Shown here one piece after another: positions 28,148 to 36,971 of a stretch of DNA of 64,000 bases. The stretch's first letter is position 1; each line of letters opens with the position of its first letter. Where the stretch lies: contig CP014771.1 of NCBI GenBank assembly GCA_001596155.1, positions 992,001-1,056,000 of the forward strand, read 5' to 3'. Source of the DNA: Hymenobacter psoromatis. Its GTDB lineage: Bacteria > Bacteroidota > Bacteroidia > Cytophagales > Hymenobacteraceae. The notes beneath the pieces were generated by a model. It saw only the letters and a program-made list of their open reading frames with translations, did not search any database and was not told the DNA's origin. A program made the position numbers and the translations under genes.

Positions 28148-28606
28148 ATGGAAACAGCTTTCCTATCTGCCTGCTTAGGTTTCTGCTTATTGACAGGAGT
28201 GCAGCGTCCCTTAGTACATGATATGGGGCGCTACACCATAGCCGGTCGCACTAGGCTTGTTCCAGCCGAGGCTAACCTGGTGCCGAACAGGTATGGCAAT
28301 GGCCGCGACTGGCTAACCGTACGCGTGGGTGAGCGGCATCCCGCTATTGGGGAGGGAACATTTATACTGGATTACGTCAAGCCCTCCAGGGCACCTGAGT
28401 CGGCCTACCAGCTCCAACTGCTCTCCTATATCTACTTGCTGAACGACTCCGTTTCGTACAACATCAATTGCACCCACCACTTAACTGGCACGCTCCACAA
28501 ACTGCGGAAAGGGGGCTATTCAGGCACCTTCGCGGGGACTAGCCAAGCGAAGGAAGGTGAAAAGTATCCTGTGCAAGGCAGCTTCACTAACGTGTTCAGC
28601 CAATAG
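28148..28606 (+). CDS. Hypothetical exported protein
   Basis: 152 residues. The start METAFLSACLGFCLLTGVQR looks like a weak signal peptide or a single membrane segment. The rest is beta-rich with no recognised domain (TIAGRTRLVPAEANLV, GTLHKLRKGGYSGTF). The composition is intermediate between GC-rich core genes and the AT-rich gene that follows, so it may be part of an accessory patch. Confidence 0.55.
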   Translation: METAFLSACLGFCLLTGVQRPLVHDMGRYTIAGRTRLVPAEANLVPNRYGNGRDWLTVRVGERHPAIGEGTFILDYVKPSRAPESAYQLQLLSYIYLLNDSVSYNINCTHHLTGTLHKLRKGGYSGTFAGTSQAKEGEKYPVQGSFTNVFSQ

Positions 28607-28664
28607 TATTCCAGTAATCAGCTGCGTAACATCAGGGAATTAGTACTTTTTATTCATAACTGAG

Positions 28665-29693
28665 ATGAGCACAATTCTAGATTCTTACCAGAAATTAGCT
28701 GAATCAGGTTTCTTTGAGCACTTCGCGACAAAGGTAGAAAAGAGACTCAAAGAATTATTTCCTAATACACTGATAAATTACAGAATTAAATCCAAGGAGA
28801 GTCTAGCAGGTAAATTAGAAAGAAAAAATAATAAATATAACTCAATCGAAGAGATAACAGATTTAATAGGATTCAGAATTATTTCTTACCACGCTGAGGA
28901 AATACTTCAAATCCAGCGAATGCTGGAACATTTTTTTAAAAAAGATAATGAAAATAGCATAGACAAACGCACCCATATAAATTCAGAATTTGGCTATGCA
29001 TCATTGCACTTAATTTTATCTATCGCTGAATACAGACCAAATCCGGAAGAAATTAGAAAAGACTTCTCAACCTTTCTAAATCAAAAATTCGAGGTTCAAG
29101 TGAGAACAATTCTAGAACATGCTTGGGCAGAAAGTGAGCATGACTTAGGATATAAGCCAGAACTAGTGGCAGGCTTGCCCTTACAGTTGAGACGCAATTT
29201 TGCAAGAATAGCTGCCTTATTAGAAACTGCTGATTATGAATTTACAAGATTACGTCAAGATTTAAGAGATTATCAGGCTAGAATAGACGCAAGTGTTGAT
29301 ACTAAAGATTACTCTGCACTACCAATTCAACAACAAGACCCAAGGTCACTAAGGGATTTTTTTTTAAAGAGTAAATTTGTGAGAAGAATTGAGGAAGAAA
29401 TTAAAAGTGCAACTGGGTTGACGTCGAGTAATGTGCCCGGTGACATTCTAGCAAGTGATGCAGATTTTATGATTGATTATGAAATAACAAGCATTGAACA
29501 ATTAAGAATTCTTATTTCAAAACACGAAAACGATATTATTAAGACCGCGATAAAATTTGCCGGAACAAATTATGCAAAAATTGAATCAAAGGGAATGAGC
29601 ATTAGCCTTCCGAGAGATTTCTTATTGCCGTATGTACGCAAATTTATTACTGAAACAATGAAACCAATTAGTAATACTGGGGAGTCATATTGA
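28665..29693 (+). CDS. RelA/SpoT nucleotidyltransferase-domain protein (possible toxic alarmone synthetase)
   Basis: 342 residues. Residues ~35-165 form the RelA/SpoT synthetase domain: RIKSKESLAGKLERK (40-54), EITDLIGFRIISY with the metal Asp66, the G-loop GYASLH (110-115), and EVQVRTILEHAWAESEHDLGY with Glu143. No HD hydrolase domain and no TGS/ACT regulatory domains are present. The C-terminal ~170 residues are helical and unassigned. Family members make (p)ppGpp or related alarmones, or pyrophosphorylate tRNA as toxSAS toxins. The gene is far AT-richer than its neighbours and has no obvious separate antitoxin, so transfer and a defence role are plausible inferences, not shown. Confidence 0.85.
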   Translation: MSTILDSYQKLAESGFFEHFATKVEKRLKELFPNTLINYRIKSKESLAGKLERKNNKYNSIEEITDLIGFRIISYHAEEILQIQRMLEHFFKKDNENSIDKRTHINSEFGYASLHLILSIAEYRPNPEEIRKDFSTFLNQKFEVQVRTILEHAWAESEHDLGYKPELVAGLPLQLRRNFARIAALLETADYEFTRLRQDLRDYQARIDASVDTKDYSALPIQQQDPRSLRDFFLKSKFVRRIEEEIKSATGLTSSNVPGDILASDADFMIDYEITSIEQLRILISKHENDIIKTAIKFAGTNYAKIESKGMSISLPRDFLLPYVRKFITETMKPISNTGESY

Positions 29694-29717
29694 CTGAGGG
29701 GGATGAGGTGGTCTGAT

Positions 29718-29764
29718 TAACTGCTGTTGCGCAGTACCTGCTACCGGCTGCGTAGCGTCAGTTA
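29718..29764. repeat. Minimal outer-arm copy of the family A composite
   Basis: TAACTGCTGTTGCGCAG and CTGCGTAGCGTCAGTTA face each other with a 13-base centre. These are the outer arms seen around the full elements at 6867 and 25866. A lone half (GCTGCGTAACATCAG) also lies at about 28621. Confidence 0.7.
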
Positions 29765-29775
29765 GTCACTCGTCA

Positions 29776-30444
29776 TTAGTCCTTAAAACCCAGCCACTCG
29801 CAAAACGGCCGCAGCGCTTGCAGCGCGGCCAGAATGTGTGCCCGAAAGGCCTCGGGTGAGAGGCGGCGCACCTCGGCGTCGGGGAGGCTATGCACCAGCA
29901 GAAACTGCTTGTGGCGCAGCCAATTGGCTTCGGGGTGGGTAGGGTCGTAGCCGGGCGGCATTTTCTTGAGCTGCTCACCGGCCAGGCCTCGGGGGAAAAA
30001 CTGTTGGGCCGCCGGGGCCGCCAGCAGCGCGTGCAGGCCGTCGGGCGCGTAGTCGATTTCCTGGCGGATGGCGGCCAGCTGCTCCTTGGTGGGCTCGTAG
30101 ATGCCGCCGGCTATTATGGTCTGGCCGCTGGGACCAATTTGTATATAGCGGCCGGGGCCCTCGCTTTGCTTGCCGCCCACGGCGAAATAGGCCGAGAAAT
30201 GCGTTTTGTAGGGCACTTTCACTTTGGAGAAGCGCACGTCGCGGTAGATGCGGAAGATGCACTTGCGGGGCTCCAGGCCAGCCAGGGCGGGCTCATCGGC
30301 GGTCAGCTCGCGCAGCCAGTAGGCCACATCCTGCTCGAAGTCGGCGCGCAGCTGGTCGTAGGTGGGTTTGTGGGCCTGGAACCAGTCGCGCTCGTTGTGC
30401 TGGGCCAGGTTTTCGAGGAAAGTGAAGAGGACGGCGGGGTTCAT
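29776..30444 (-). CDS. DUF2461 domain-containing protein
   Basis: 222 residues, nearly all DUF2461: LFTFLENLAQHNERDWFQAHK, RIYRDVRFSKVKVPYKTHFSAYF, GGIYEPTKEQLAAIRQEID and KQFLLVHSLPD. The family is widespread and uncharacterised. It is a single gene divergent from the next. Confidence 0.9.
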   Translation of the reverse strand: MNPAVLFTFLENLAQHNERDWFQAHKPTYDQLRADFEQDVAYWLRELTADEPALAGLEPRKCIFRIYRDVRFSKVKVPYKTHFSAYFAVGGKQSEGPGRYIQIGPSGQTIIAGGIYEPTKEQLAAIRQEIDYAPDGLHALLAAPAAQQFFPRGLAGEQLKKMPPGYDPTHPEANWLRHKQFLLVHSLPDAEVRRLSPEAFRAHILAALQALRPFCEWLGFKD

Positions 30445-30596
30445 AGCCGCAAAGATGCGAGGTTATTGTCCGCCGAAAATTCCCGCTAACGCGGTGTCGA
30501 AGGTCTGGGCTAGCTGCCGGCTGGCGGCAATGAGCGCAACAGACTTAACGGCATGGTTTTTTCGTTTAGGCTATCCCTACCCCCTCTTTTTTATCC

Positions 30597-31718
30597 ATGC
30601 GCTACCTTCCGCTACTGGCCTTTTTCACCCTGCTTTTCCTCGCTCAACCCGCTGCCGCCCAGCGCCCTACCGACCTCTGGTATTTTGGGCAGCAAGCCGG
30701 CCTGAGCTTCGCCGCTGGTGCCCCTACCCCTCTGCTCAACGGCAGGATGACCACCTATGAGGGCTGCGCCGTGGCCACCACCAAGCGCGGCGAGCTGCTT
30801 TTTTATACTGATGGCCAAACCGTGTGGAACCGCCTGCACCAGCCCATGCCCAGCGGCCGCCACCTCATGGGCAGCGGCAGCAGCACGCAGTCGGCGCTCA
30901 TCGTGCCCGACCCCGGCTCGGGCAATATCTTCTACGTCTTCACGGTGGCGGCGCAGGGCGGGCACGACGGCCTGCGCTACTCAGTGGTGGACCTGACCCG
31001 CGCCAACGGCCTGGGCGACGTGCCCCGCGCCAACCTACTGCTGCTGACGCCGGTAGCCGAGAAGCTGGCCGCCGTGCGCCACCCCAACGGCCGCGACGTG
31101 TGGGTGGTGGCCCACCGCTGGAACTCCAGCGCCTTCGTGAGCTACCTCGTCACGGCCGAGGGCGTGCAGGCCGGCAAGCCCCTGCTCAGCAACGTGGGCA
31201 GCATGAACGCCGGCCCCGGCGGCAACGCCATTGGGGCGCTCAAATTCTCGCCCGATGGCACCCGGCTGGCCGCCGCTTTGTGGCGCGACAACAACAAGTT
31301 TGAGGTCTATGACTTTGACCGCAACGCCGGCAAAGTGAGCAACCCGCGCAGCTTCGGGCCCTACGCCGAGGCCTACGGCGTCGAGTTTTCGCCCGATGGC
31401 ACCAAGCTCTACGGCACCTGCAACGGCAACAGCGCCGGGGCCATCGGCCGCGCCCAAGCCAGCGAAACCCAGATTATTCAGCTTGACCTCAAAACGAAGA
31501 AAGCCGAGGTGGTAGGCCATTCTTCCAACCACAAAATCGGGGCCTTGCAGCGCGGGCCCAATGGCAAAATCTACGTGGCCCGCGAGGATAATTCCTTCCT
31601 GGGCGTCATTCAAAATCCCAATGCCAGCGGGCCGGCCTGCGGCTACGTCGATGATGGCCTGAACCTGGGCGGCCGCCGCAGCAAGCTCGGCCTGCCCGCC
31701 TTCATCACCGAGCCATAG
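30597..31718 (+). CDS. Secreted beta-propeller protein
   Basis: 373 residues with signal peptide MRYLPLLAFFTLLFLAQPAAAQ. The body is a propeller of the kind found at the start of Bacteroidota surface proteins (DLWYFGQQAGLSF, IGALKFSPDGTRLAAALW, YGVEFSPDGTKLYGT, NGKIYVAREDNSFLGVI). No T9SS sorting domain or PKD repeats follow, so it is a shortened relative. Function unknown. Confidence 0.78.
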   Translation: MRYLPLLAFFTLLFLAQPAAAQRPTDLWYFGQQAGLSFAAGAPTPLLNGRMTTYEGCAVATTKRGELLFYTDGQTVWNRLHQPMPSGRHLMGSGSSTQSALIVPDPGSGNIFYVFTVAAQGGHDGLRYSVVDLTRANGLGDVPRANLLLLTPVAEKLAAVRHPNGRDVWVVAHRWNSSAFVSYLVTAEGVQAGKPLLSNVGSMNAGPGGNAIGALKFSPDGTRLAAALWRDNNKFEVYDFDRNAGKVSNPRSFGPYAEAYGVEFSPDGTKLYGTCNGNSAGAIGRAQASETQIIQLDLKTKKAEVVGHSSNHKIGALQRGPNGKIYVAREDNSFLGVIQNPNASGPACGYVDDGLNLGGRRSKLGLPAFITEP

Positions 31719-31805
31719 GGTAGGGCGTTCATTTGAGCAATCATTATTCGGCCGGCCACGGAACCTACGGCCGGGTGGGGTTAGTTTTGCACAAAAAAAT
31801 CACGT

Positions 31806-32738
31806 ATGAAAACATTTTTTTCGGGAAAATCGCGCCGCTTGCCCGTGGCGCTACTAGGGCTGCTAACGGCCGGCCTGCTCACTACGGCTTGTAAGAAAGA
31901 CGACACCACGGCTACCCCTGACTACGCCGCCGCCGATGACGCCACCATTACCAAATACCTGGCGGCCAATTCTATAACCACCGCGCAGAAGCAAGCCTCC
32001 GGACTGTACTACGTGCCACTGGTTACCAACGCATCGGCCACCAAGCCCGTAGCTGGCAACACGGTATCGTTGCTCTACACGGGTAAGCTACTCGATGGCA
32101 CCACGTTCGATGCCTCCTCGCTGCATAATAACGCGCCCGTTAGCTTTCAGCTTGGCGCGACGCCCCCACAGGTTATTTCGGGCTTCGACGAGGGCGCGTC
32201 GCTGATGCACCTGGGCGACTCGGCCGTGTTCGTGATTCCGTCGGGGCTGGCGTATGGGCCGGGCGGCAGCGGGTCGGCCATTCCGGCCAATGCGGTGGTG
32301 CGCTTCAATGTGAAGCTGGTGGACATAAACTTCGTTCTCACCGACGACAAGCTCATCAAGAACTACCTGGCCGCCAATTCAATAACTACCGCTCAGAAGC
32401 AGGCCTCGGGGCTGTACTTCGTGCCGGGCATCACTAATGCTACTGCCGCTACTACTCCCGGCAAAACGGTATCGGTGCTCTACACGGGTAAGCTGCTTGA
32501 TGGCACCGTGTTTGATGCCTCGTCGCAGCACAACAACACGCCGCTCCAGTTCGTGGTAGGCGCCACACCCAAGCAGGTCATTCCGGGCTTTGATGAAGGT
32601 ATCTCCCTGATGCATAAGGGTGATAAGGCCACGCTACTCATCCCCTCCAACCTGGCCTACGGCTTCGCCGGCGCGGGCACCAGCGTGCCAGCCAACTCCG
32701 TACTGCGCTTCGACGTGGAAGTTACCAACGTGCAATAA
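31806..32738 (+). CDS. Tandem FKBP-type peptidyl-prolyl isomerase lipoprotein
   Basis: 310 residues: signal peptide with lipobox TTAC (MKTFF...LLTTACKK), then two FKBP domains (~residues 45-175 and 180-310) with the same layout. Each has TITKYLAANSITTAQKQASG or its copy, VSLLYTGKLLDGTTFDAS, GFDEGASLMHLGD and a LAYGPGGSG / LAYGFAGAG loop. The repeats are so similar that a recent internal duplication is likely. Predicted to help fold envelope proteins. A TAGTTTTG -7 element lies at 31782. Confidence 0.93.
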   Translation: MKTFFSGKSRRLPVALLGLLTAGLLTTACKKDDTTATPDYAAADDATITKYLAANSITTAQKQASGLYYVPLVTNASATKPVAGNTVSLLYTGKLLDGTTFDASSLHNNAPVSFQLGATPPQVISGFDEGASLMHLGDSAVFVIPSGLAYGPGGSGSAIPANAVVRFNVKLVDINFVLTDDKLIKNYLAANSITTAQKQASGLYFVPGITNATAATTPGKTVSVLYTGKLLDGTVFDASSQHNNTPLQFVVGATPKQVIPGFDEGISLMHKGDKATLLIPSNLAYGFAGAGTSVPANSVLRFDVEVTNVQ

Positions 32739-32750
32739 TCCCTTGTAGCA

Positions 32751-32841
32751 TTTCCCGCAGAAGGCGCGGAGGAAGGCGCAGAAGCCGCTGAGCGAACGAC
32801 TCAGCGGCTTCTGCGCCTTCCTCCGCGCCTTCTGCGGGAAA
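32751..32841. repeat. Perfect 42-bp inverted repeat
   Basis: The left arm begins TTTCCCGCAGAAGGCGCGGA and ends CCGCTGAG. The right arm is its exact complement after a 7-base loop (CGAACGA). It lies between the FKBP gene and meaB; it could be a terminator, but lacks a T run. Confidence 0.9.
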
Positions 32842-32881
32842 TTTCGTTGGGTACGGGGCGCTTCACCCGTATTTTGCGGCC

Positions 32882-33865
32882 GTGCCCGCTCCTACCCTCT
32901 CCGCCGCCGACTATGCCCAGGGCCTCGCTGCCGGGCAGCGCGGCACCCTGGCCCGCGCCATCACCCTAGTAGAAAGCACCTTGCCCGCGCACCAGGCGCT
33001 GGCGCAGCAGGTGCTACAAGTGGTGCTGCCCCGCACGGGCGGCGCGCTGCGGCTGGGCATCACGGGCGTGCCGGGCGTAGGCAAAAGCACGTTTATTGAG
33101 GCGCTGGGGCTGTACCTGGTTGAGAAGCTGGGCAAGAAGCTGGCCGTGCTGGCCGTGGACCCCAGCTCGCCGCGCGGCGGCGGCAGCATTTTGGGCGATA
33201 AAACCCGGATGCCGCAGCTCACGCTGCACCCGCGGGCGTTCATTCGGCCCTCGCCGGCTTCGGGCAGCCTGGGGGGGGTAGCGCGCGCCACCCGCGAGGC
33301 CCTGCTGCTGTGCGAGGCAGCTGGCTATGACGTCATCTTCGTCGAAACCGTGGGGGTAGGCCAGAGCGAAGTGGCCGTGCACGGCATGGTCGATTTCTTC
33401 CTGCTCCTGATGCTGGCCGGTGCCGGCGACGAGCTGCAAGGCGTGAAGCGCGGCATTATGGAAATGGCTGATGCCCTACTCATTACCAAGGCCGACCAGG
33501 GCAACGAGCAGGCCGCCCGCCGCGCCGTCCGCGACTACGCGGGCGCGCTGCACCTTTTTCCGCCCGCCGCCTCGGGCTGGACGGTGCCCGTGCGCACCTG
33601 CTCGGCCCTGAGCGGCGCGGGCCTGCCCGAAGCCTGGGCACTGGTAGAGCAGTACGCCGCCCAAACCCAGGCCAGCGGCTACTGGCAGCAGCGCCGCGCC
33701 CAGCAGCAGCTTCAGTGGCTGGAAGAAGCCGTGCGCCAGGCGCTGGAGGCACAGTTTTACGGCCGGGAGGGCGTGCAAAGCGCGCTGCCGGGCGTGCGGG
33801 CGGCCGTGGCAGTAGGGCAGCTCACGCCGTGGGCGGCGGCGGGGCAGCTGCTGGGGAACGGTTAG
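32882..33865 (+). CDS. meaB: Methylmalonyl-CoA mutase-associated GTPase MeaB
   Basis: G3E-family GTPase chaperone that protects and loads methylmalonyl-CoA mutase. 327 residues from GTG 32882. Walker [13 protein letters not shown] (59-70), [47 protein letters not shown], and base-recognition LLITKAD. The mutase subunits are not in the window. With the biotin carboxylase at 5 kb this suggests a propionate/succinate pathway in the cell (inference). Confidence 0.94.
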   Translation: MPAPTLSAADYAQGLAAGQRGTLARAITLVESTLPAHQALAQQVLQVVLPRTGGALRLGITGVPGVGKSTFIEALGLYLVEKLGKKLAVLAVDPSSPRGGGSILGDKTRMPQLTLHPRAFIRPSPASGSLGGVARATREALLLCEAAGYDVIFVETVGVGQSEVAVHGMVDFFLLLMLAGAGDELQGVKRGIMEMADALLITKADQGNEQAARRAVRDYAGALHLFPPAASGWTVPVRTCSALSGAGLPEAWALVEQYAAQTQASGYWQQRRAQQQLQWLEEAVRQALEAQFYGREGVQSALPGVRAAVAVGQLTPWAAAGQLLGNG

Positions 33866-33881
33866 CGGATACCTGCTTTAA

Positions 33882-34025
33882 TTGGAGCAATCAGTTTTCA
33901 TAGTAGGCTTAGCAACACTGCTGCTTTTAGCTGGCTTATTTTTTAAGGGGCGCTACACCGCTTCAACGCCTTTACAAGAATATCCAGAGGCAGTCAGGCG
34001 GCTACTGCTTGTTGCACTATTGTAA
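33882..34025 (+). CDS. Possible 47-residue membrane peptide
   Basis: A TTG-started frame (MEQSVFIVGLATLLLLAGLF, then FKGRYTASTPLQEYPEAVRR) with one transmembrane segment, in an AT-rich 330-base gap after meaB. It has no recognised homologue and no visible ribosome site. The remainder of the gap up to 34192 shows no gene. Confidence 0.25.
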   Translation: MEQSVFIVGLATLLLLAGLFFKGRYTASTPLQEYPEAVRRLLLVALL

Positions 34026-34192
34026 AGTCCTTTTATTTGTGTACAATTAATTGTCTTTCAGATAATTGTACGGTATAAGATGGTTTTTTTGACATCTAAT
34101 CTGAGGGACTTTTCTGCTTGTGGCATGCCAGGGGAAGCGTACGTTTACACCACAACAAGCAGTTTTTCTCCACTTTCTTCTTGCTTTGACCT

Positions 34193-36010
34193 ATGGTTGC
34201 GCCGCCACGCTACTTGCCTTCCTGTCAAGGAAATAGACTGTTCGCCATTCGAGGTGGGGGCGTGGATTCACTCCGGGTAGCCTGGGCTAATCGGTGGGCA
34301 AATGGTAAGTGGGGCTGGGTAGGGCGAAACATAGCACTGGTCTTGCTGCTGCTACTCGGCCGGCTCAGCGCTGGCTCAGCGCAGCCAGCGCTCCCGGTTC
34401 CATCCTGGCAGCTTGTGACGGCGCTTGGCGACCCAGTTGCTCCTTTCGCTACGGCTACGGATGACCAGGGCAATGTTTATGTGGCCGGCTCATTTTATGA
34501 CTCGCTGCGCCTGGGGCCTTTTAGGCTGCGTAGTGCTGGGGGAGAGGACGGCTTTGTGGCCAAATGGCGGGCAGATACGAAGGCCTTTGAGTGGGTGCAG
34601 CAAGTAGCAGGACCAGCAAGCGAACAGGTCCTGGCGCTGGCAGTAGCCCAAAACCGGGTGTATATCGTCGGGAGCTTTAGCAGTGCCCAGGCCCAATTAG
34701 GTACCCTTTCTATGCCCTATCAGGGGATGACGGGCAACGATAATTTGTTTGTGGCCCGGCTCACGACGACTGGCCCAACGAGTACCTGTACCTGGGCCCG
34801 GACGCTGGGTAGCAGCGTCACCACGGCCAGTACGGTGGCGGTGCTCGACAGCAGCATCTACGTGGGGGGGAGCTTTTACGGAACCGCCACCTTTGGTCGC
34901 TCCATGCTGCCCGACCGCCACGCCAATCAGCTTGGGCGCGATAATGGCTTCCTGGCTAAATTCACCGACACCGGCCGCACAGCCCGCTGCGAATGGGCCC
35001 AGCCCGTTGGGGTGGGCGTCGGTGCGCTGGCCGTGACGACGACGGGCGTGTACCTGGCGGGGCCTTATCAGGGAGGAAAGCCGGAATTTGACAACCTAAC
35101 GCTGCCCAGTTACGGGGCGGGAAATATGTACATCGCCAAGCTCACGGATGCGGGCCCGCAGGGCAGTCTTACCTGGGTGCAACAGACCGGCGACGTGGAG
35201 CTAGCCTGGATAGGTGGGCTGGCAGTAGTGGGCAACAACGTGTACGTGGGGGGAACATTCTTTGGGAGAACAGTACCCTTTGGGACAACGCTTGTCACGA
35301 ATGTCAACCACGGGCATGGGACGGACATTTTCGTGGCGAAGCTTACGGACGCGGGCCCAACGAGCAGTTTTAGCTGGGCGAAGCAGGCCGGCGGAAACGG
35401 GCAAGATGAATGCCACGGCTTGGCCGCCAATGAAACGGGGGTCTATCTGACCGGTACGTTCAACTCTGCCCCAGCAACGTTTGGCGCCTGCCAGGTACGC
35501 AATCAGGGCGGAGCCGATGTGTTTGCGACCCAGCTGACGGATGCGGGCACCACGGCAAGCTTCAACTGGGCGCAAAGCGTAGGCGGTCCCGCGAATGATA
35601 AGAGTTGGTCAATGGCCCTGAGTGGGACGCGTATATATATAGCTTCTACTTTACTAACCCCGGTTCAGCTGGATGCCGGGGTGGTGGCGCAGGGGGCTTT
35701 TCTCGGCGTGCTGGAGTCGCCCTCGGCCAGTACAACCGTGGCCAGCGCTTCGGCGGCCTGGGCCGTAGCGCTCTCCCCTAATCCGGCCCAGGGAATGGTT
35801 ACCGTGCATCTACCGCCACAACCTAAAGGCCTCGACGCTACCTTTCAACTCTACGACGCGCAAGGCCGCGTGGTGCGCTCGCGCACGCAAGCCGTACCGG
35901 TCACGGGCTTGGACCAAGCGTGGTCGCTGGATGGCCTGTCGAGCGGGCTGTATATACTGCGCGTGCAAGCAGGGTCCGCGACAACCAGCCAGCACTTAAT
36001 CGTAGAATAA
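34193..36010 (+). CDS. T9SS type A sorting-domain surface protein with beta-propeller repeats
   Basis: 605 residues. A hydrophobic signal segment (NIALVLLLLLGRLSAGSAQ) lies at ~45-63, so the true start may be later than ATG 34193, for example the GTG near 34262. Six or so repeats of the form VYVGGSFYGTATFG ... FLAKFTDTG / WAQ follow, an SBBP/NHL-like propeller. The last ~75 residues (LSPNPAQGMVTVHLP ... GLYILRVQAG ... HLIVE) are a type A C-terminal sorting domain, which directs outer-membrane export and surface anchoring by the type IX system. Function of the propeller is unknown. Confidence 0.9.
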   Translation: MVAPPRYLPSCQGNRLFAIRGGGVDSLRVAWANRWANGKWGWVGRNIALVLLLLLGRLSAGSAQPALPVPSWQLVTALGDPVAPFATATDDQGNVYVAGSFYDSLRLGPFRLRSAGGEDGFVAKWRADTKAFEWVQQVAGPASEQVLALAVAQNRVYIVGSFSSAQAQLGTLSMPYQGMTGNDNLFVARLTTTGPTSTCTWARTLGSSVTTASTVAVLDSSIYVGGSFYGTATFGRSMLPDRHANQLGRDNGFLAKFTDTGRTARCEWAQPVGVGVGALAVTTTGVYLAGPYQGGKPEFDNLTLPSYGAGNMYIAKLTDAGPQGSLTWVQQTGDVELAWIGGLAVVGNNVYVGGTFFGRTVPFGTTLVTNVNHGHGTDIFVAKLTDAGPTSSFSWAKQAGGNGQDECHGLAANETGVYLTGTFNSAPATFGACQVRNQGGADVFATQLTDAGTTASFNWAQSVGGPANDKSWSMALSGTRIYIASTLLTPVQLDAGVVAQGAFLGVLESPSASTTVASASAAWAVALSPNPAQGMVTVHLPPQPKGLDATFQLYDAQGRVVRSRTQAVPVTGLDQAWSLDGLSSGLYILRVQAGSATTSQHLIVE

Positions 36011-36240
36011 GCCTATATAAGGACAAGATGGCCCGCGCGGCAGGAAGGAGGATTGGTGGAGGCAGCACATAGCGAAAGACAGCATCAGCTGAGCCAGTGC
36101 AGCTCTTCCCAAATCGCTAAAAAGCTCAGTATAGCCAATCAAAAGCAGAGGGCAGGCAGTAATCTCCTTCTGAAATAAGCCAGCTAAAAGCAGAGGCAGT
36201 TATTTGATAATATGAAGTCAACTCTTCCTACCCTGCCTAA

Positions 36241-36897
36241 CTACTGGTCGAGCGTAGCAGGACTAGCCAGCAGGGCGTTCAGCCGCTGCTTCCAAGAACT
36301 GGACAAATACGGCGTTGCCAGCAGCGCCCGCACCTTATCTAAGTCGTGCGGGCCGGGCGCGAGGCAGTCCACCATATCCTGAATGGTAACAGGGTAAGGC
36401 GAGGCCTGCACCAGCGTAATAGCATCACCCACCTGCAACGTGCCGGGCTGCTGCACCCGAAAGTAGATACCGCTGCGGCGCGCTAACTCAAATTCGCGCA
36501 CGATGCCCGGCCGCGCCAGGCGAATACCCAACTTGAAGCAGGGCTGGCGGGGCTGCACGGCCATGAGCACGGCCGTGCCGAATTGGAAGCAGTCGCCCAC
36601 GCGCACCTCCGTTTCTAGCAAGCCCCGCGTGGTCAGGTTTTCGCCGAAGGCAGCGGGCACCAGCTGGGCGGGGGGTAGGAGCTGCCGCCAGTAGTCCCAG
36701 TGCTCCTGCGGGTATGCGTATACCGCTTTGTCGGGGCCGCCGTGCACGCGCAGGTCGGCCTGGCCATCGCCGGCCAGGTACTCAGCCAGCACGGCTACCG
36801 GCCCCGCGACGGGCTGCTTAAACATGCTGGTGCGCACGGTTTTTCCCTGCCAAGGCACGTCTTGCGGCAGGGCGATATTAACGGAGAGAAGCTGCAT
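36241..36897 (-). CDS. MOSC domain-containing protein (YiiM-like)
   Basis: 218 residues from ATG 36897. MOSC domain with GDGQADLRVHGGPDKAVYAY, FGENLTTRGLLE and the putative catalytic Cys in QPRQPCFKLG. Relatives bind molybdenum cofactor and reduce N-hydroxylated bases or protect against them. Divergent from the carotenoid oxygenase gene across 74 bases. The ~230 bases downstream, up to the T9SS gene, hold nothing recognisable. Confidence 0.9.
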   Translation of the reverse strand: MQLLSVNIALPQDVPWQGKTVRTSMFKQPVAGPVAVLAEYLAGDGQADLRVHGGPDKAVYAYPQEHWDYWRQLLPPAQLVPAAFGENLTTRGLLETEVRVGDCFQFGTAVLMAVQPRQPCFKLGIRLARPGIVREFELARRSGIYFRVQQPGTLQVGDAITLVQASPYPVTIQDMVDCLAPGPHDLDKVRALLATPYLSSSWKQRLNALLASPATLDQ

Positions 36898-36971
36898 GGC
36901 GCGAAGTACGGGCGCGGGTGTCACTTATTGCGGCCGGCGCTCGTTAGCCGCGCGCACCTTGTTTCGTTTCC

